Notes under the pieces: generated by a model
What the model was told of the DNA's origin: nothing
Database searches by the model: none
Seen by the model: the letters and a program-made list of their open reading frames with translations, nothing else
Translations under genes and position numbers: made by a program
Source of the DNA: an uncultured Collinsella sp.
Lineage (GTDB): Bacteria > Actinomycetota > Coriobacteriia > Coriobacteriales > Coriobacteriaceae
Assembly: GCA_959600835.1 (NCBI GenBank)
Contig: CAUGNQ010000017.1
Coordinates: 1 to 37,450 of the forward strand
Length of the DNA: 37,450 nt
Direction: 5' to 3'
In this document: in pieces, positions 25,580 through 32,865 of the stretch
Numbering within the stretch: position 1 is the first letter of the stretch
Layout: each line of letters opens with the position of its first letter

Positions 25580-26413
25580 ATGGAAAACGAGAACATCACC
25601 GCCGTCGCCGAGGGCAAGCCCTCCGGCTACAAGGTCACCAAGAAGGACCTGCGCAACGCGAACTGGCGCTGGCTCATGAGCGTGTGCACCTTCAACTACC
25701 AGACCCAGCAGGGCGCCTCAGTCGCCTACGCCCTCTCGCCGGTCCTGAGGAAGATCTACACGAACGACGAGGACTATAAGCAAGCGCTCAACAACCACTT
25801 CCGCTACTACAACACCCAGCCTTGGCTCGCCGCCATCATCCTTGGCGCCTGCGTGGCCATGGAGGAGCGCGACGGCCTAGCGGCGGCGGACGCCGTCCAA
25901 GACCTGAAGATCGGCACCATGGGACCGCTCGCCGGCGTCGGCGACTCCCTGCTCATGACCATGATCCCGACCATCATGGGCTCCATCGCCGCCTACATGG
26001 CCATCGAGGGCAACCCCGTGGGAGCTGGCATCTGGTTCGCGCTCATCCTGGCCATCTTCTGGGTCCGCATGCACGCCCTCGAGTTCGGCTACAAGCAGGG
26101 CGTGAAGCTCGTCACCGACTTCAGCGAGAAGCTTCCCAACCTCACTGCCGCCGCCTCCGTGCTCGGCCTCACCGTGGTCGGCTGCCTCATCGCCTCGGTC
26201 ATCGGCGTCACCTGCCCGATTAGCTTCAGCTTCGGCGACGTCGCGATGGAGATTCAGCCGCTGCTCGACAAGATCCTGCCTGCCATGATCCCCGCCGCCA
26301 TCACGGGAAGCGCGTATTACCTTCTTACCAAGAAGAACGCGAGCATGACGGCCCTCATCCTCGTGGTGATTGTCCTCGCGATGGTCGCCTCCGCCGCCGG
26401 CATCCTCGCCTAG
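25580..26413 (+). CDS. PTS mannose-family EIID
   Basis: EIID is found only in the mannose PTS family. The cytoplasmic N-terminal part contains NANWRWLMSVCTFNYQTQQG and HFRYYNTQPWLAAIILG, followed by IGTMGPLAGVGDSLL, all typical. The C-terminal region is hydrophobic, with membrane helices. It begins 2 nt after the EIIC stop, with its ribosome site GGAGAGGA inside EIIC. The 277-aa length is normal. Confidence 0.93.
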   Translation: MENENITAVAEGKPSGYKVTKKDLRNANWRWLMSVCTFNYQTQQGASVAYALSPVLRKIYTNDEDYKQALNNHFRYYNTQPWLAAIILGACVAMEERDGLAAADAVQDLKIGTMGPLAGVGDSLLMTMIPTIMGSIAAYMAIEGNPVGAGIWFALILAIFWVRMHALEFGYKQGVKLVTDFSEKLPNLTAAASVLGLTVVGCLIASVIGVTCPISFSFGDVAMEIQPLLDKILPAMIPAAITGSAYYLLTKKNASMTALILVVIVLAMVASAAGILA

Positions 26414-26439
26414 CTTCGACCCAAGAGATTGGTGAATCA

Positions 26440-26838
26440 ATGAGAAAGATAGTTGTGGCGAGCCATTCCCTTCTCGCCCAGGGCTTCAAGGACACCCTCG
26501 AGTTCCTTACGGGTAAGGGCGACGCCGTCAACGCCGTGTGCGCCTACGTGAACGACAACGGCGAGGGGCTCGACGCGGCGATCGAGGCGGCTCTTTCGGG
26601 CACTGACGAGGTCGTCGTCCTCACCGACGCGTTTGGCGGCAGCGTGAACCAGCGCTTCTCCCGCTTCGCCTCCGACCGGATCCACGTGATCGCGGGTGTC
26701 AACCTCCCGCTCGCCATGACGGTCGCGCTCGCGCGCCCCGACGAGAAACTCGACTTCGACGCCCTCGTCAACGAGGCGCGCCAGCAGATCATCTACGTGA
26801 ACGGTGCCAGTTCCGCCGAGTGCGACGACGATGAATAG
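26440..26838 (+). CDS. PTS mannose-family EIIA
   Basis: EIIA receives phosphate from HPr. The start MRKIVVASHSLLAQGF holds the phospho-site His9, and the LTDAFGGSVNQRF segment is the family's conserved second region. It is a separate 132-aa protein instead of being fused to EIIB as in E. coli ManX. The acidic end is SSAECDDDE. The EIIA domain of the upstream regulator belongs to the same fold. Confidence 0.92.
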   Translation: MRKIVVASHSLLAQGFKDTLEFLTGKGDAVNAVCAYVNDNGEGLDAAIEAALSGTDEVVVLTDAFGGSVNQRFSRFASDRIHVIAGVNLPLAMTVALARPDEKLDFDALVNEARQQIIYVNGASSAECDDDE

Positions 26839-26850
26839 AGGAGGTCGACG

Positions 26851-27975
26851 ATGAGAGAGTTCCTTAAGGACGTGTGGATGCACGGCGGTGAGGAAAGCCG
26901 CGCCATCACCCCCGAGAACATCACGGGCGAGAAGGGCCGCGCCGCCATGTCGGCCAGCCACCTCGGCGTCGGCCGCAAGGGCTCGTGCTGCGTGCCCCTT
27001 GAGTCCGGCGAGACCATCACGCTCGCGGACATCGAGGGCCCCGGCATCATCCGCCACATCTGGATGACCGTCCCCGACAAGACCGCCGCCGGCAGCTTCG
27101 TCATGCGCGACCTCGTGCTGCGCTTCTACTGGGACGACGAAGAGACCCCCTCGGTCGAGTGCCCTGTCGGCGACTTCTTCTGCAACGGCTTCGGTGAGCG
27201 CGCCATCGTCAACTCAATGCCCATCTGCGTGAACCCGACGGGCGGCATGAACTGCTACTTCGAGATGCCCTTCAGGAAGCACGCCAAGGTCACGCTTACG
27301 AGCGAGCACCCCGGGTTCATTAAGTACATCTTCTATACGTTCAACTACGCGCTCACCGACGTGCCGGACGACGCCATGTACTTCCACGCTCGCTTTAACC
27401 GCGAGCGCAGCACCCGCAGGGGCGTCGACTACACCGTGCTCGACGGCGTGCGCGGCAAGGGCTACTACGTCGGCACCTACATGGCCCTGTGCGCCCTGGA
27501 GCGCTATTGGTGGGGCGAGGGCGAGATGAAGTTCTTCCTCGACGGCGACGAGGAGTTCCCCACGGTCACCTCGACGGGAGCCGAGGACTACTTCGGCGGT
27601 GCCTGGGCCTTCCTCGACAGGCCGCCCCACGCGCTGCCCGAGGCGCAGTGCTTCAACACGCTGTTCGCCGGCTACCCGTACCGCTCGACGCGCGACGCCA
27701 CGCGCGACCGCTTCAGCGCGGGCAAGCCGAACCCGAACCCGATGCTCGCGACCAACGACGACGCGCTGCCCAGGCATGGCCTCTACAGGTGGCACCTTCC
27801 CGACCCGATCTCGTTCAAGGAGGACCTGCGCGTGACATTCCAGGACCTCGGCAACGACGACATCAAGCTCTACGAGCGCGAGGACGACATCTCCACCGTC
27901 GCCTACTGGTACCAAAGCGAGCCGCACGCCGTGCTCGCCCCGTTTGCCGCAAGGCAGGACCGCGTGCCCAGGTAG
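26851..27975 (+). CDS. DUF2961 / GH172-family glycoside hydrolase, cytosolic
   Basis: The protein shows the DUF2961 signature: GPGIIRHIWMTV near residue 65, then the TSTGAEDYFGGAWAF block with an invariant Glu at about 245, and GLYRWHLPDPISF later. From established knowledge, characterised GH172 enzymes act on alpha-D-fructofuranosides (difructose dianhydride I) or D-arabinofuranosides. No signal peptide or membrane segment is seen, so it should act inside the cell on what the PTS imports, possibly a phosphorylated disaccharide. It begins 12 nt after EIIA, with a GGAGG ribosome site. The exact substrate is inference. Confidence 0.85.
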   Translation: MREFLKDVWMHGGEESRAITPENITGEKGRAAMSASHLGVGRKGSCCVPLESGETITLADIEGPGIIRHIWMTVPDKTAAGSFVMRDLVLRFYWDDEETPSVECPVGDFFCNGFGERAIVNSMPICVNPTGGMNCYFEMPFRKHAKVTLTSEHPGFIKYIFYTFNYALTDVPDDAMYFHARFNRERSTRRGVDYTVLDGVRGKGYYVGTYMALCALERYWWGEGEMKFFLDGDEEFPTVTSTGAEDYFGGAWAFLDRPPHALPEAQCFNTLFAGYPYRSTRDATRDRFSAGKPNPNPMLATNDDALPRHGLYRWHLPDPISFKEDLRVTFQDLGNDDIKLYEREDDISTVAYWYQSEPHAVLAPFAARQDRVPR

Positions 27976-28002
27976 GGTCGCCTCGAAACATGCCAACGTT
28001 AT

Positions 28003-28040
28003 GGGCGCCCGCGGTTGACCATGGCTGCGGGCGCCCCTTT
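28003..28040 (+). terminator. Hairpin (attenuator or terminator) between GH172 and ROK genes
   Basis: GGGCGCCCGC (28003-28012) pairs perfectly with GCGGGCGCCC (28027-28036), followed by CTTT. The T tract is short, so termination may be partial. The ribosome site of the ROK gene (AAGGAGG, 28043-28049) lies just after the stem. It could lower expression of the kinase relative to the transporter, or protect the upstream mRNA. Confidence 0.6.
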
Positions 28041-28054
28041 GCAAGGAGGATCAC

Positions 28055-28939
28055 ATGAGCGAAAAGCAAATGAGGCTCGGCGCCCTCGAGGCCGGCGGGA
28101 CTAAGATGGTCTGTGCCGTGGTGTCCGGCGACGGCGAGGTCCTCGACCGTATGGAGACCCCGACGCTTGCGCCCGCCGAGACCGTCCCGCAGATGATCGA
28201 GTGGTTCGCCACCCGCGATGTGGACGCGTTGGGCATCGGCGCCTTCGGCCCGACCTGCGTCGACCCCGCCGACGAGCGCTACGGCTCCATCCTGCAGACC
28301 CCCAAGCTCGCGTGGCGAGGCTATGGTCTTCGCGCCGCGTTCGCCGACGTCCTCGGGATTCCGGTGGCCTACGACACGGACGTGAACGTTGCCTGCCTCG
28401 GCGAAGTGGTCTTCGGCTGCTGCAAGGGGCTCGAGGACGCCGTCTACGTGACCATCGGCACCGGCGTGGGCGCGGGCGTCATGTGCGCGGGCAGGCTCCT
28501 TCACGGCATGCTGCACCCCGAGGCCGGCCACATGCTGGTAAGGACCCGTCCCACCGAGGAGGGACGCTGCGTCTGCCCGAGCCACGCGAGCTGTCTCGAG
28601 GGCCTCGCCTCCGGCCCCGCCATCGCCGCGCGCTGGGGAAAGCCCGCGGCCGAGCTCGCGGACAACGATGAGGTGTGGGCGCTCGAGGGGGATTATCTGG
28701 GGCAGATGTGCGCGAACCTCGTGCTCATGTACTCGCCTCGCCGCATCGTCCTCGGCGGCGGCGTGATGCACCAGGAGCAGCTCTACGGTATCGTCCGCAA
28801 GAAGACCCTCGAATATCTGGGTGGCTACATCCAGACCGCCGAGCTTAAGGACATGGAGAGCTACATCTGCGCTCCGGGCTGCGGCGGCGACCAAGGAATC
28901 CTCGGCGCGGCCGAGCTGGCAAGAAGGGCGCTCGCGTAA
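28055..28939 (+). CDS. ROK-family sugar kinase, probably fructokinase
   Basis: The ATP-binding EAGGTK motif is near the N-terminus. The catalytic base is Asp109 in AYDTDVNVACLGE. The zinc-site region reads HPEAGHM, then CVCPSHASCLEGLASGPA, which is the pattern of ScrK/GmuE-type fructokinases and not of glucokinases or repressors. There is no N-terminal HTH, so it is an enzyme. It would phosphorylate free fructose, or a similar hexose, released by the upstream GH172 enzyme. An AAGGAGG site precedes the ATG. It is the last gene of the locus and is followed by a strong terminator. Confidence 0.88.
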   Translation: MSEKQMRLGALEAGGTKMVCAVVSGDGEVLDRMETPTLAPAETVPQMIEWFATRDVDALGIGAFGPTCVDPADERYGSILQTPKLAWRGYGLRAAFADVLGIPVAYDTDVNVACLGEVVFGCCKGLEDAVYVTIGTGVGAGVMCAGRLLHGMLHPEAGHMLVRTRPTEEGRCVCPSHASCLEGLASGPAIAARWGKPAAELADNDEVWALEGDYLGQMCANLVLMYSPRRIVLGGGVMHQEQLYGIVRKKTLEYLGGYIQTAELKDMESYICAPGCGGDQGILGAAELARRALA

Positions 28940-28971
28940 CTTGCGCTCTCTCCGCCATACAACGCGTTAAG

Positions 28972-29021
28972 AAAAGACGAGCGCTTTTTGCCAATTGGGC
29001 GGCAAGAAGCGCTCGTCTTTT
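28972..29021. terminator. Bidirectional terminator after the ROK gene
   Basis: AAAAGACGAGCGCTT (28972-28986) pairs perfectly with AAGCGCTCGTCTTTT (29007-29021), a 15-bp stem with inner TGCC/GGCA pairs. The A run on the left and T run on the right let it work in both directions, serving the ROK gene and the minus-strand degV fragment. Confidence 0.92.
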
Positions 29022-29054
29022 GCATTTGTTTTTGGGCAGGACGCCCCGCCTCCG

Positions 29055-29272
29055 CTAGAGTCCCTGGACCGCCACACCTACGAGGTTTGGACCGGTGTGG
29101 ACAAGAAGCGCGGGGCTGATGTCGGAGCGGACGATCTCCACCGCGTTGGCCACGCGCTCGCGCAGGGCCTGCTCCATGCGGTCGTAGAGGTCGGCGTAGG
29201 CCGAGGTGCAGCTCACGGCAAAGCGCACCTTGGGGTGCTTCTCGACGATGGCGGTGATGAGCTTGACCTCGG
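29055..29272 (-). pseudogene. 3' fragment of a DegV-family gene
   Basis: The minus-strand frame encodes the C-terminal 70-odd residues of a DegV (fatty-acid-binding) protein: HPKVRFAVSCTSAYADLYD, then ISPALLVHTGPNLVGVAV, matching the usual GxHTGPGxxG end. The stop is at 29055-29057. The N-terminal two thirds are missing; the sequence joins a tnpA fragment at about 29273. An ATG at 29297 is in frame but lies in the tnpA part and is fortuitous. Confidence 0.75.
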
Positions 29273-29332
29273 TGCGATGCGGTACTTGCACAGCCATTTC
29301 GTGTGCGCGAGGCTGTTGGCTTTCTGGGCCAC
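29273..29332 (-). pseudogene. tnpA: N-terminal fragment of an IS200/IS605 TnpA transposase
   Basis: From a GTG at 29332 the minus strand reads MAQKANSLAHTKWLCKYRI, the well-known beginning of IS200/IS605 TnpA (consensus NSLAHTKWNCKYHIVF). Homology ends after about 20 codons and DegV sequence takes over in another frame. The HUH and catalytic Tyr motifs are lost. A GGGGGAAGG stretch just upstream could be its ribosome site. Confidence 0.75.
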
Positions 29333-29339
29333 AGCAATC

Positions 29340-29396
29340 ACCTTCCCCCTAGTATGATGACCTGAACAATCCTCATGCTAGGGGGAAGGTTTTTGT
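29340..29396 (+). terminator. 13-bp hairpin with T run at the IS200/IS605-like left end
   Basis: ACCTTCCCCCTAG (29340-29352) pairs perfectly with CTAGGGGGAAGGT (29378-29390), extended inward by ATGA/TCAT after one mismatch. TTTTTG follows on the plus strand. IS200-type elements are known to carry a terminator-like hairpin just before tnpA, which fits the adjacent tnpA start. It would stop plus-strand transcripts that enter the element. Confidence 0.75.
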
Positions 29397-29413
29397 CGCG
29401 TAGCGGAAATTGG

Positions 29414-29480
29414 CCTCCACCCGCTGAGCGGGTGGCTTTCTATGCCGCGCGTGCCGCGCGGCACGGACTAAAGTCCATGA
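29414..29480 (+). repeat. Three successive hairpins resembling an IS200/IS605-type end
   Basis: CCACCCGC-TGA-GCGGGTGG spans 29417-29435, a GC-rich palindrome (GCCGCGCG with CGCGCGGC) follows around 29444-29462, and GGAC-TAAA-GTCC lies near 29465-29476, then ATGAATAAA. Such closely spaced hairpins, the last with a TAAA loop, resemble right ends of IS605-group elements, which overlap the guide-RNA region of tnpB. No tnpB remains, so the call is tentative. Confidence 0.4.
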
Positions 29481-29774
29481 ATAAAAACGAGGAAGGCCAC
29501 GTCCGGCCTCCCTCGCAAAGAGTCTCTGATTGCTCCCACTCATTGGGGACAGACTTACATGAGTGATTGCACTCATTGGGGACAGACTTAAATGAGTGCT
29601 CTTGAAATGCCGGCGCCTGGGGACGTTCTTTTTCTGTCTGCAGTTTGGGACGTTCCTTTTCTGTCGGCAGTTTGGGACGGTCCTTAGAGCTGCAGCGCGC
29701 CATGAGCGACGAGGCGAAGCGGATCACCCTGTCTTTCGAGTTCTAAGCAGAATTCCCCGTCTCTGAGTAATGAT
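29481..29774. repeat. Gene-free stretch with two tandem repeat families
   Basis: A 28-nt unit occurs at 29538-29565 and 29571-29598 with one difference. Each begins ACTCATTGGGGACAGACTT and ends ATGAGTG, so its ends are inverted repeats. A second family with a period near 27 nt follows at 29618-29645, 29646-29672 and a partial copy at 29673-29685; it reads TGGGACGTTCC with small changes, then CTGTCGGCAGTT. No protein gene is supported. A short plus-strand frame ending MSDEAKRITLSFEF (29702-29746) looks like the tail of a lost gene but could not be identified. Confidence 0.65.
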
Positions 29775-29910
29775 TAGTGCGCATTTGTGCGTATTTGTGT
29801 GCGTAGGATTGCGTGGCTATGCGTGTATAAGCGTCGTCTGCGGCTGTATTTTGACCATTTGGCGGTTATATACGCAAAAGTACGCACATACGCGCTAATT
29901 TGTGCGAATA
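29775..29910 (+). promoter_or_regulatory. Repeat-rich control region of the oxidoreductase-deoR pair
   Basis: TGCGT/TGCGC half-sites recur on the left side (29778-29835; for example GTGCGTATTTGTGTGCGTA), and their complements (TACGCAAAAGTACGCACA and onward) lie at 29871-29899. The result is a diffuse inverted repeat around a TTGACC at 29851-29856. This suggests several operator sites, probably for the DeoR-family regulator encoded by the operon. A clear -10 box could not be fixed; TATAGA at 29909-29914 is a candidate. Confidence 0.45.
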
Positions 29911-29956
29911 TAGAGACGGCAGAAATGTTAGACGCTCCATGACCCAGGAGGCACAT

Positions 29957-31036
29957 ATGGCAGATTCCAAGCGGGCTCCACTCGACGCCGCGGCAGCCGC
30001 CAAAGCAGCATTCGCTTCGGTTCAGGACAAGCCGTTCCCCAACGACATCTTTACGGCACCCGAGCTTCGCTGGGCTGTGATCGGTTGCGGCGTTATCGCT
30101 AACCAAATGGCCCAGTCCCTCGCTCTGGCCGGCCGCAAGCTTGCGGGTGTCGCCAACCGCACGTTGTCCAAGGCCCAGGCTTTTGCCGAGCAGTATGGCA
30201 TCGAGAAGGTGTACGAGACGGCTGAGGACCTCTACGCCGATCCGGACATCGACGCCGTCTATATCACCACGCCGCACAACACGCATATTACCTATCTGCG
30301 TGCCGCGCTGGCCGCCGGCAAGCATGTGCTCTGCGAGAAGGCCATTACCCTCAACTCCGCCGAGCTCGACGAGGCCCGTGCTATCGCCGACGAGCACAAC
30401 GTGGTCCTTATGGATGCCACCACGGTGCTTCACATGCCGCTGTATCAGGAGCTGCGCCGGCGCATGGATGCGGGCGACTTTGGCCGCATGAACCTCGCCC
30501 AACTCAACTTTGGCAGCTATAAGGAGTACGGCGACCTGACCAACCGCTTCTACAACCGCAGCCTTGCCGGCGGCGCCATGCTCGACATTGGCGTGTATGC
30601 CCTGTCCGTCATGCGCCTCTTTATGGCAAGCCAGCCCGCTGAGGTCGTGTCGCTGGGCAATACCTGCGAGACTGGCGTTGACGTCGCGGGTGGCATTATC
30701 TGCCGTAACGCCGAGCAGCAGCTGGGCGTTGTGAGCCTTACGCTCCACTCCAAGCAGCCCAAGCGCTCGGTCATCAGCTTCGACAAGTGCTATATCGAGG
30801 TCAACGAATATCCGCGTGCCGATCATGCGACCATCGTGTGGACTGCAGACGGTCACCGTGAGGAGGTCCACGCTGGCACCGAGGCCTACGCACTGTGCTA
30901 CGAGATGGCCGACCTGGAGAAGGCCGTTGCCGGCGATGATTCTAAGCGCGAGCTACTGGGCTATGCTTCTGATGTTATGGAGCTGATGACCAAGCTCCGT
31001 GCCGATTGGGGAGTCGTCTACCCCGAGGAGGAGTAA
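29957..31036 (+). CDS. Gfo/Idh/MocA-family NAD(P)-dependent oxidoreductase
   Basis: The Rossmann motif AVIGCGVIANQMA starts near residue 38, after an N-terminal extension rich in Ala and Lys. The conserved EKP of the family is CEKAI here, with the catalytic Lys128 kept and Ala in place of Pro. TPHNTHITYL and GGAMLDIGVYAL are further family blocks. Members oxidise or reduce sugars, inositols or their derivatives; the substrate is not readable. The ATG at 29957 has AGGAGG upstream. The 359-aa length is normal. The deoR gene begins 3 nt after its stop. Confidence 0.87.
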   Translation: MADSKRAPLDAAAAAKAAFASVQDKPFPNDIFTAPELRWAVIGCGVIANQMAQSLALAGRKLAGVANRTLSKAQAFAEQYGIEKVYETAEDLYADPDIDAVYITTPHNTHITYLRAALAAGKHVLCEKAITLNSAELDEARAIADEHNVVLMDATTVLHMPLYQELRRRMDAGDFGRMNLAQLNFGSYKEYGDLTNRFYNRSLAGGAMLDIGVYALSVMRLFMASQPAEVVSLGNTCETGVDVAGGIICRNAEQQLGVVSLTLHSKQPKRSVISFDKCYIEVNEYPRADHATIVWTADGHREEVHAGTEAYALCYEMADLEKAVAGDDSKRELLGYASDVMELMTKLRADWGVVYPEEE

Positions 31037-31039
31037 GCG

Positions 31040-31786
31040 ATGCTTGCGGAAGATAGGCTCAATGCGATCGTCTCGATGGTGCAGCAGGCTGGCTCAGTAA
31101 CGGTGCCAGAGCTTGCCGATGCCCTGGGTGTGACGGCTTCTACCATTCGACGCGACCTGCAGACACTTGACCGAGCGCACCGCATCGCCAAGGTGCACGG
31201 CGGCGCGACAAGTCTGGAGCGCGCGCACGTGACGCGCGACTTAACGATCAGTGAACGCAGTGATCTCCATAACGACGACAAGGAGCGCATCTGCGCTCGC
31301 GCCGCGGCGCTCGTGGAGCCCGAGAGCTTTGTGTACATCGATTCGGGTTCGACGACGCTCAGGCTCATCGAGCATCTTCCGCGCCTTGACGGCGTCACCT
31401 ATGTGACCGACTCCGTGCTCCATGCTCAGCATCTCGCCCTGCGCGGCATGCGCACCGTGGTGCTGGGTGGCGAGCTCAAGCCCGAGACCGAGGCGCTCGT
31501 TGGCCCCGATGCCTTGGCAACTCTAGACCGCTATAACTTCAACTGCGGCTTTTGGGGTTCCAACGGCATTGCTGCCGAGCAGGGCTTTACGACGCCCGAT
31601 ATCGAGGAAGCGCAAGTAAAGCGTATCTCGATGCGCCATACGGCCAAACGTTACGTAATCTCGGACGCCAGCAAATTTGGCATGGTGGCGCCCGTCAAGT
31701 TCGCGGACTTCCGCGATGCAACGATCATCACCGCGGGCGAGGTGCCCGCCAAGTACCAGGCGATGGAAAACGTCATCACGGTCTAG
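31040..31786 (+). CDS. DeoR/GlpR-family transcriptional regulator
   Basis: The N-terminal winged helix shows the DeoR signature (VTVPELADALGVTASTIRRD, then KVHGGA). The sensor domain has IDSGSTTLRLIEHL and ends with the DASKFGMVAPVKFAD pattern that binds a phosphorylated sugar. The regulator is probably a repressor lifted by a sugar phosphate. Being cotranscribed with the oxidoreductase, it likely controls this pair through the repeat-rich region upstream. The 248-aa length is normal. Confidence 0.92.
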   Translation: MLAEDRLNAIVSMVQQAGSVTVPELADALGVTASTIRRDLQTLDRAHRIAKVHGGATSLERAHVTRDLTISERSDLHNDDKERICARAAALVEPESFVYIDSGSTTLRLIEHLPRLDGVTYVTDSVLHAQHLALRGMRTVVLGGELKPETEALVGPDALATLDRYNFNCGFWGSNGIAAEQGFTTPDIEEAQVKRISMRHTAKRYVISDASKFGMVAPVKFADFRDATIITAGEVPAKYQAMENVITV

Positions 31787-31831
31787 CAACGGGGCGAAGT
31801 AAGGCCAAAACCATTTAGTTTTCTCAATAGA

Positions 31832-31869
31832 AAAGCGGCAACATCCATTACGGGCGTTGCCGCTTTCGT
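31832..31869 (+). terminator. Terminator after the DeoR regulator
   Basis: AAAGCGGCAAC (31833-31843) pairs perfectly with GTTGCCGCTTT (31857-31867), an 11-bp stem with a short T run, 46 nt after the regulator stop. Confidence 0.85.
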
Positions 31870-31884
31870 TGTCTACCGGTTTTG

Positions 31885-32103
31885 TCTAAGTCTGTAACAA
31901 CTAGACCGTTAAAAGTGGGTTAGATGTTACAGATTGAGATTGTTTGGGGCGACGCTGGTGGTTTGTCTAAATCTATAACATCTGAGGCTGATTTTGCCGA
32001 GTTACTGTTACAGATTGAGATTTTCCCTTAAGGGGGATTCGAATGTCTCGATCTGTAACAGATAGACCGAAAAATGGGTTCTAACTGTTACAGATCGAGA
32101 CGT
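31885..32103. repeat. Array of three 80-bp palindromic units with six TCTGTAACA boxes
   Basis: Left arms start near 31885, 31966 and 32046, about 80 nt apart, and contain TCTGTAACA (TCTATAACA in unit 2). Right arms at about 31918-31942, 32000-32023 and 32077-32103 contain the complement TGTTACAGA. Each unit can fold into a long hairpin; in unit 3 TCGATCTGTAACA faces TGTTACAGATCGA. The spacers between units differ in sequence. The array occupies the gap between two terminators of convergent genes and codes for nothing recognisable. Function unknown. Confidence 0.8.
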
Positions 32104-32152
32104 TTTGGCGCCGCGGCTGAGCCATCGTGGCGGCTTGACGTTTTCCCAGATA

Positions 32153-32192
32153 AAACCTGCCAAAATAAACCTGTCCCTTTTTGGCAGGTTTT
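32153..32192. terminator. Bidirectional terminator before the rluA-type gene
   Basis: AAAACCTGCCAAAA pairs perfectly with TTTTGGCAGGTTTT, a 14-bp stem with A and T runs at the ends, usable in both directions. The minus-strand stop codon of the pseudouridine synthase lies at its edge. Confidence 0.88.
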
Positions 32193-32850
32193 AGGGCTCC
32201 CAGGGGCAAGGGGCTTCGATATGGATGTGCTCGCCGGTTACGGGATGCGTGAAGGACACGCTGTGGGCGTGGAGCATCAGGCCGCAGGGACGCGGCGTGC
32301 CGTAGAGCTCGTCGCCTACCAGGGGATGACGCTCGCTCGCCAGATGCACACGGATTTGGTGCTTGCGGCCGGTGAGCAGCTCGACATCGATATACGAGCG
32401 CGTGGGCAGGCCACGACGGCTCTTAAGACGCTTGAGCACCTTCACGCGCGTTTGAGACGGCTTTCCGCTGGCGCCGACGCGCATCTTTCGGCTGTCGTGA
32501 CGGTCGCGGGCGATGGGCTTGTCGATGAGCTTTTCGTTCCAGTCGATCTTGCCCTCGGCGAGCGCCAGGTAGTGCTTTTCGAAAGCGTGGTCGATGACCA
32601 TCTGGTCAAAGGCGGGCTGTGTCTGCTTGTCGAGCGAGAACAGCACCACGCCGGTGGTGTCGCGGTCCAGGCGGTTGAGCGGCTGCATGTCGGTCGCGGC
32701 AAAGCCGTCGCCCATCGCCAGCAGCAGGTCGCTGGCGTAGTCGGTGAGCGTGCGCTCGCCGGTGCCGTCGCCGTGGACGATCATGCCGGCAGGCTTGTCG
32801 ATGGCCATGAGCCAGGCGTCGCAGTAGAGGACTTGAGGTTCTTCGTTCAC
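32191..32850 (-). CDS. RluA-family RNA pseudouridine synthase
   Basis: The enzyme converts uridine to pseudouridine in rRNA or tRNA. The catalytic Asp62 lies in NRLDRDTTGVVLFS (family HRLDRxTSG, with Asn replacing His), followed by KHYLALAEG and the GRKHQIRVHLAS segment. It has no S4 domain, so it resembles the short members, and the target base is unknown. It starts with GTG and has AAAGG upstream. It lies 15 nt after the U32 gene on the minus strand, so the two are probably cotranscribed. Confidence 0.9.
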   Translation of the reverse strand: MNEEPQVLYCDAWLMAIDKPAGMIVHGDGTGERTLTDYASDLLLAMGDGFAATDMQPLNRLDRDTTGVVLFSLDKQTQPAFDQMVIDHAFEKHYLALAEGKIDWNEKLIDKPIARDRHDSRKMRVGASGKPSQTRVKVLKRLKSRRGLPTRSYIDVELLTGRKHQIRVHLASERHPLVGDELYGTPRPCGLMLHAHSVSFTHPVTGEHIHIEAPCPWEP

Positions 32851-32865
32851 GTGTAAGCCTTTCGG

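Noticed and set aside
29702..29746. Short plus-strand frame ending MSDEAKRITLSFEF
   Set aside because: Only 14 codons, with no start signal and no recognised family; at most the tail of a lost gene.
31885..32103. CRISPR array
   Set aside because: Only three units, each a pair of inverted arms with no unique spacers of constant length and no cas genes.
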